Assembly (NCBI GenBank): GCA_903858055.1
Contig: CAIOHM010000280.1
Span: 1 to 6,497, forward strand
DNA from: an uncultured delta proteobacterium
GTDB taxonomy: Bacteria; Myxococcota_A; Polyangia; Polyangiales; Polyangiaceae
Direction of reading: 5' to 3'
DNA: 6,497 bases
Part shown: positions 5,270 through 6,497 of the stretch, piece after piece
How the letters are laid out: the number at the start of each line of letters is the position of its first letter
Numbering within the stretch: position 1 is the first letter of the stretch
The notes under the pieces: generated by a model
Databases searched by the model: none
Seen by the model: only the letters and a program-made list of their open reading frames with translations
Told to the model about the DNA's origin: nothing
Program-made: the position numbers and the translations under genes

Positions 5270-6372
5270 TCCGCGCCCGGGTGCGGGCCCTCGCGCTCGC
5301 ACTCGCACTCGCCTCGTGGCCCGCGGCGGCGCACATGATGCCCGCGCACCACGGCACGCTCAACGTCCGTGAGTCCTCGGTCTTCGGCGTCCTCGCGGTG
5401 CCGCTCTCGGCCGTGTCCTTCGTCGACGATGATCGCGACGGGCGCGCCTCCGCGAGCGAAATTGCAACGCACGAGGCCGAGTTGCAGGAGGCGTTTCGCG
5501 CCCGCTACGCGCTTACGAACCAAGGCAACCTCGGCACCTTCGACCTCGTGCTCCCACGGGCCGAGCACGACGAGCGCGACGAAGAGAGCCTCGCCGGTGC
5601 CCCCCTCGTTCTCGTCCTTTCGAAGGTCGACTTCGATCGTCCGCCGACCGGGCTGCGCCTCACGCTCGACCTCTTCGGCGAAGGAGGAGGGGATGACCGG
5701 TTCACGATCACGGCGACGCGCGGCGCCGATCGCGAGGTGGCGCACCTGACGCGCGATCGCGCGCAGCACGCGTTCTTCGAGACGCCAGGCGAGCGCTTCC
5801 TCAGCGCCGTGGCGCTCGGGTTTCGCCACATCGCCGAGGGCTTCGACCACCTCCTCTTCGTGCTGACCGTGGTCGCGGGGCTCTCGTGGCGGCGCATCCT
5901 CGCCGTCGTCACGGCGTTCACCGTGGCGCACAGCCTCACGCTCGCTCTCGCCGTCACGCAGGTCGTTCGCCTGCCGGGCCGCGTGGTCGAGCCGCTCATC
6001 GCCGCGAGCCTCGTGCTCGTGGCCGCGACGAAGCTCGCCACGCGTGAAGCGAAGCCCAAGGCCGACCTCGCGGTGGTCTTCGCCTGCGGCCTCGTGCACG
6101 GACTCGGCTTTGCCTCGGCGCTCGGAGATCTCGGCCTCGCAGGCACGCCGCTCGCGCTCGCCCTCGCGGGCTTCAACGTGGGGCTCGAGCTTGGGCAGTG
6201 TGCGTTCGTCCTCGCGCTGGTCGCCTCCTGGGGCCTCGCGTGCGCCATGCTCGCGCGCTTCGGGGTCACGCCCTCGCCCCGCCGGGCCACGGTGCTCGCG
6301 GCGGCGACGGGGGGCGTCGGAGGCCTCCTTTGGCTCGCCGCGCGCGTGGCTGGGGTAAGCTCCGCCCCATGA
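5266..6372 (+). CDS. HupE/UreJ-like integral membrane protein with signal peptide and EF-hand-like loop
   Basis: The 368-residue protein starts at GTG 5266, overlapping the YHYH gene stop (GTGA), with AAGGG at 5252-5256 as ribosome-binding site. A signal peptide built on four Leu-Ala repeats ends PAAA, giving a predicted mature N terminus HMMPAHHG (H23). Residues 31-180 form an extracytoplasmic domain with a canonical EF-hand-type loop at 54-65 (DDDRDGRASASE, matching DxDxDGxxxxxE). Residues 183-362 hold about six membrane helices with family motifs: GFRHIAEGFDHLLFVL (H188, D194, H195), TAFTVAHSLTL (H222), GLVHGLGFA (H278) and GFNVGLELGQ (E308). These match the HupE/UreJ_2 group, relatives of nickel-permease-like HupE and UreJ. 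The embedded His and acidic residues suggest metal transport, but the metal is unknown. No hydrogenase or urease genes are visible nearby. The stop overlaps the next start (ATGA). Confidence 0.9.
   Translation: MIRARVRALALALALASWPAAAHMMPAHHGTLNVRESSVFGVLAVPLSAVSFVDDDRDGRASASEIATHEAELQEAFRARYALTNQGNLGTFDLVLPRAEHDERDEESLAGAPLVLVLSKVDFDRPPTGLRLTLDLFGEGGGDDRFTITATRGADREVAHLTRDRAQHAFFETPGERFLSAVALGFRHIAEGFDHLLFVLTVVAGLSWRRILAVVTAFTVAHSLTLALAVTQVVRLPGRVVEPLIAASLVLVAATKLATREAKPKADLAVVFACGLVHGLGFASALGDLGLAGTPLALALAGFNVGLELGQCAFVLALVASWGLACAMLARFGVTPSPRRATVLAAATGGVGGLLWLAARVAGVSSAP
5290..5313 (+). repeat. Four hexamers CTCGCN in the HupE-like signal peptide
   Basis: CTCGCG, CTCGCA, CTCGCA and CTCGCC follow one another and encode (Leu-Ala)4, the hydrophobic core of the signal peptide. 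Gain or loss of a unit would keep the frame and change only the core length. It may simply reflect Leu-Ala composition in a GC-rich genome. Confidence 0.7.
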
Positions 6373-6497
6373 AGGCGCTCGCGAAGTCCCTCTACGTCCA
6401 GGTGCTCGTGGCCATGGCCTGCGGCGTGGCCGTTGGGCTCTTCGCGCCCTCGTTCGCGGCGTCGCTGAAGCCCGTCGCCGACGCGTTCGTGCGCCTC
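6369..6497 (+). CDS. DctA-like dicarboxylate/amino acid:cation symporter (DAACS), N-terminal fragment
   Basis: The first 43 codons are visible and the gene runs off the window. The peptide MKALAKSLYVQVLVAMACGV, followed by AVGLFAPSFAASLKPVADAFVRL, closely resembles the first transmembrane helix and following loop of DctA-type members of the DAACS family (compare the typical KSLYxQVL...G...P...LKPLGDxFxxL). These inner-membrane symporters bring in C4-dicarboxylates or acidic amino acids with Na+ or H+. ATG 6369 overlaps the TGA of the HupE-like gene, so translation is probably coupled. A GGGG at 6352-6355 lies 13 nt upstream, rather far for a Shine-Dalgarno. Substrate choice between DctA and GltP types cannot be settled without the C-terminal half, so no symbol is given. 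Confidence 0.82.
   Translation, partial: MKALAKSLYVQVLVAMACGVAVGLFAPSFAASLKPVADAFVRL

Noticed and set aside
4124..5308. A 394-codon minus-strand open frame opposite the YHYH gene
   Set aside because: The composition is Arg/Ala/Gly/Val-biased with no motif; it is an antisense shadow of a recognised family.

Overview
The window looks like chromosomal DNA of a high-GC (roughly 70 percent) Gram-negative bacterium, most plausibly a myxobacterium (Myxococcota, Polyangiales-like). This rests on strongly G/C-ending codons, an ECF sigma factor coupled to a transmembrane TPR-like partner, and three consecutive predicted lipoproteins. Each lipoprotein has an Asp-Ala-Gly-rich low-complexity tether after its lipobox cysteine, a style common in that group. 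The taxonomic placement is inference. All genes lie on the plus strand.

Layout. Positions 1-242 hold the C-terminal end (region 4) of an ECF sigma factor. It overlaps by 4 bp a single-pass membrane protein with a TPR-like extracytoplasmic domain (239-1033), probably its non-canonical anti-sigma or sensor partner. After 38 bp comes a predicted surface lipoprotein with a beta-helix-like, DUF7305-like body and a cysteine-rich tail (1072-2496). After a 131-bp gap comes a GH18 chitinase lipoprotein with an intact catalytic motif (2628-4118). A 152-bp gap dense in inverted repeats follows. It is succeeded by a YHYH-domain lipoprotein (4271-5269), a HupE/UreJ-like membrane protein (5266-6372) and the first 43 codons of a DctA/DAACS-type symporter (6369 to the window edge).

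How the genes may work together. The first three genes look like a regulatory and output unit: sigma factor, membrane partner, cell-surface protein. The chitinase would act outside the cell on chitin from fungi or arthropods, fitting a predatory or saprophytic lifestyle. The last three genes are joined by 4-bp stop/start overlaps and are very probably one translationally coupled operon. It pairs a His/Tyr-rich secreted protein with a membrane protein of a family associated with nickel or other metals, and with a solute symporter. This coupled cassette is the best candidate here for an undescribed functional system; its substrate cannot be read from the sequence. No tRNA, rRNA, CRISPR array or mobile element was seen.
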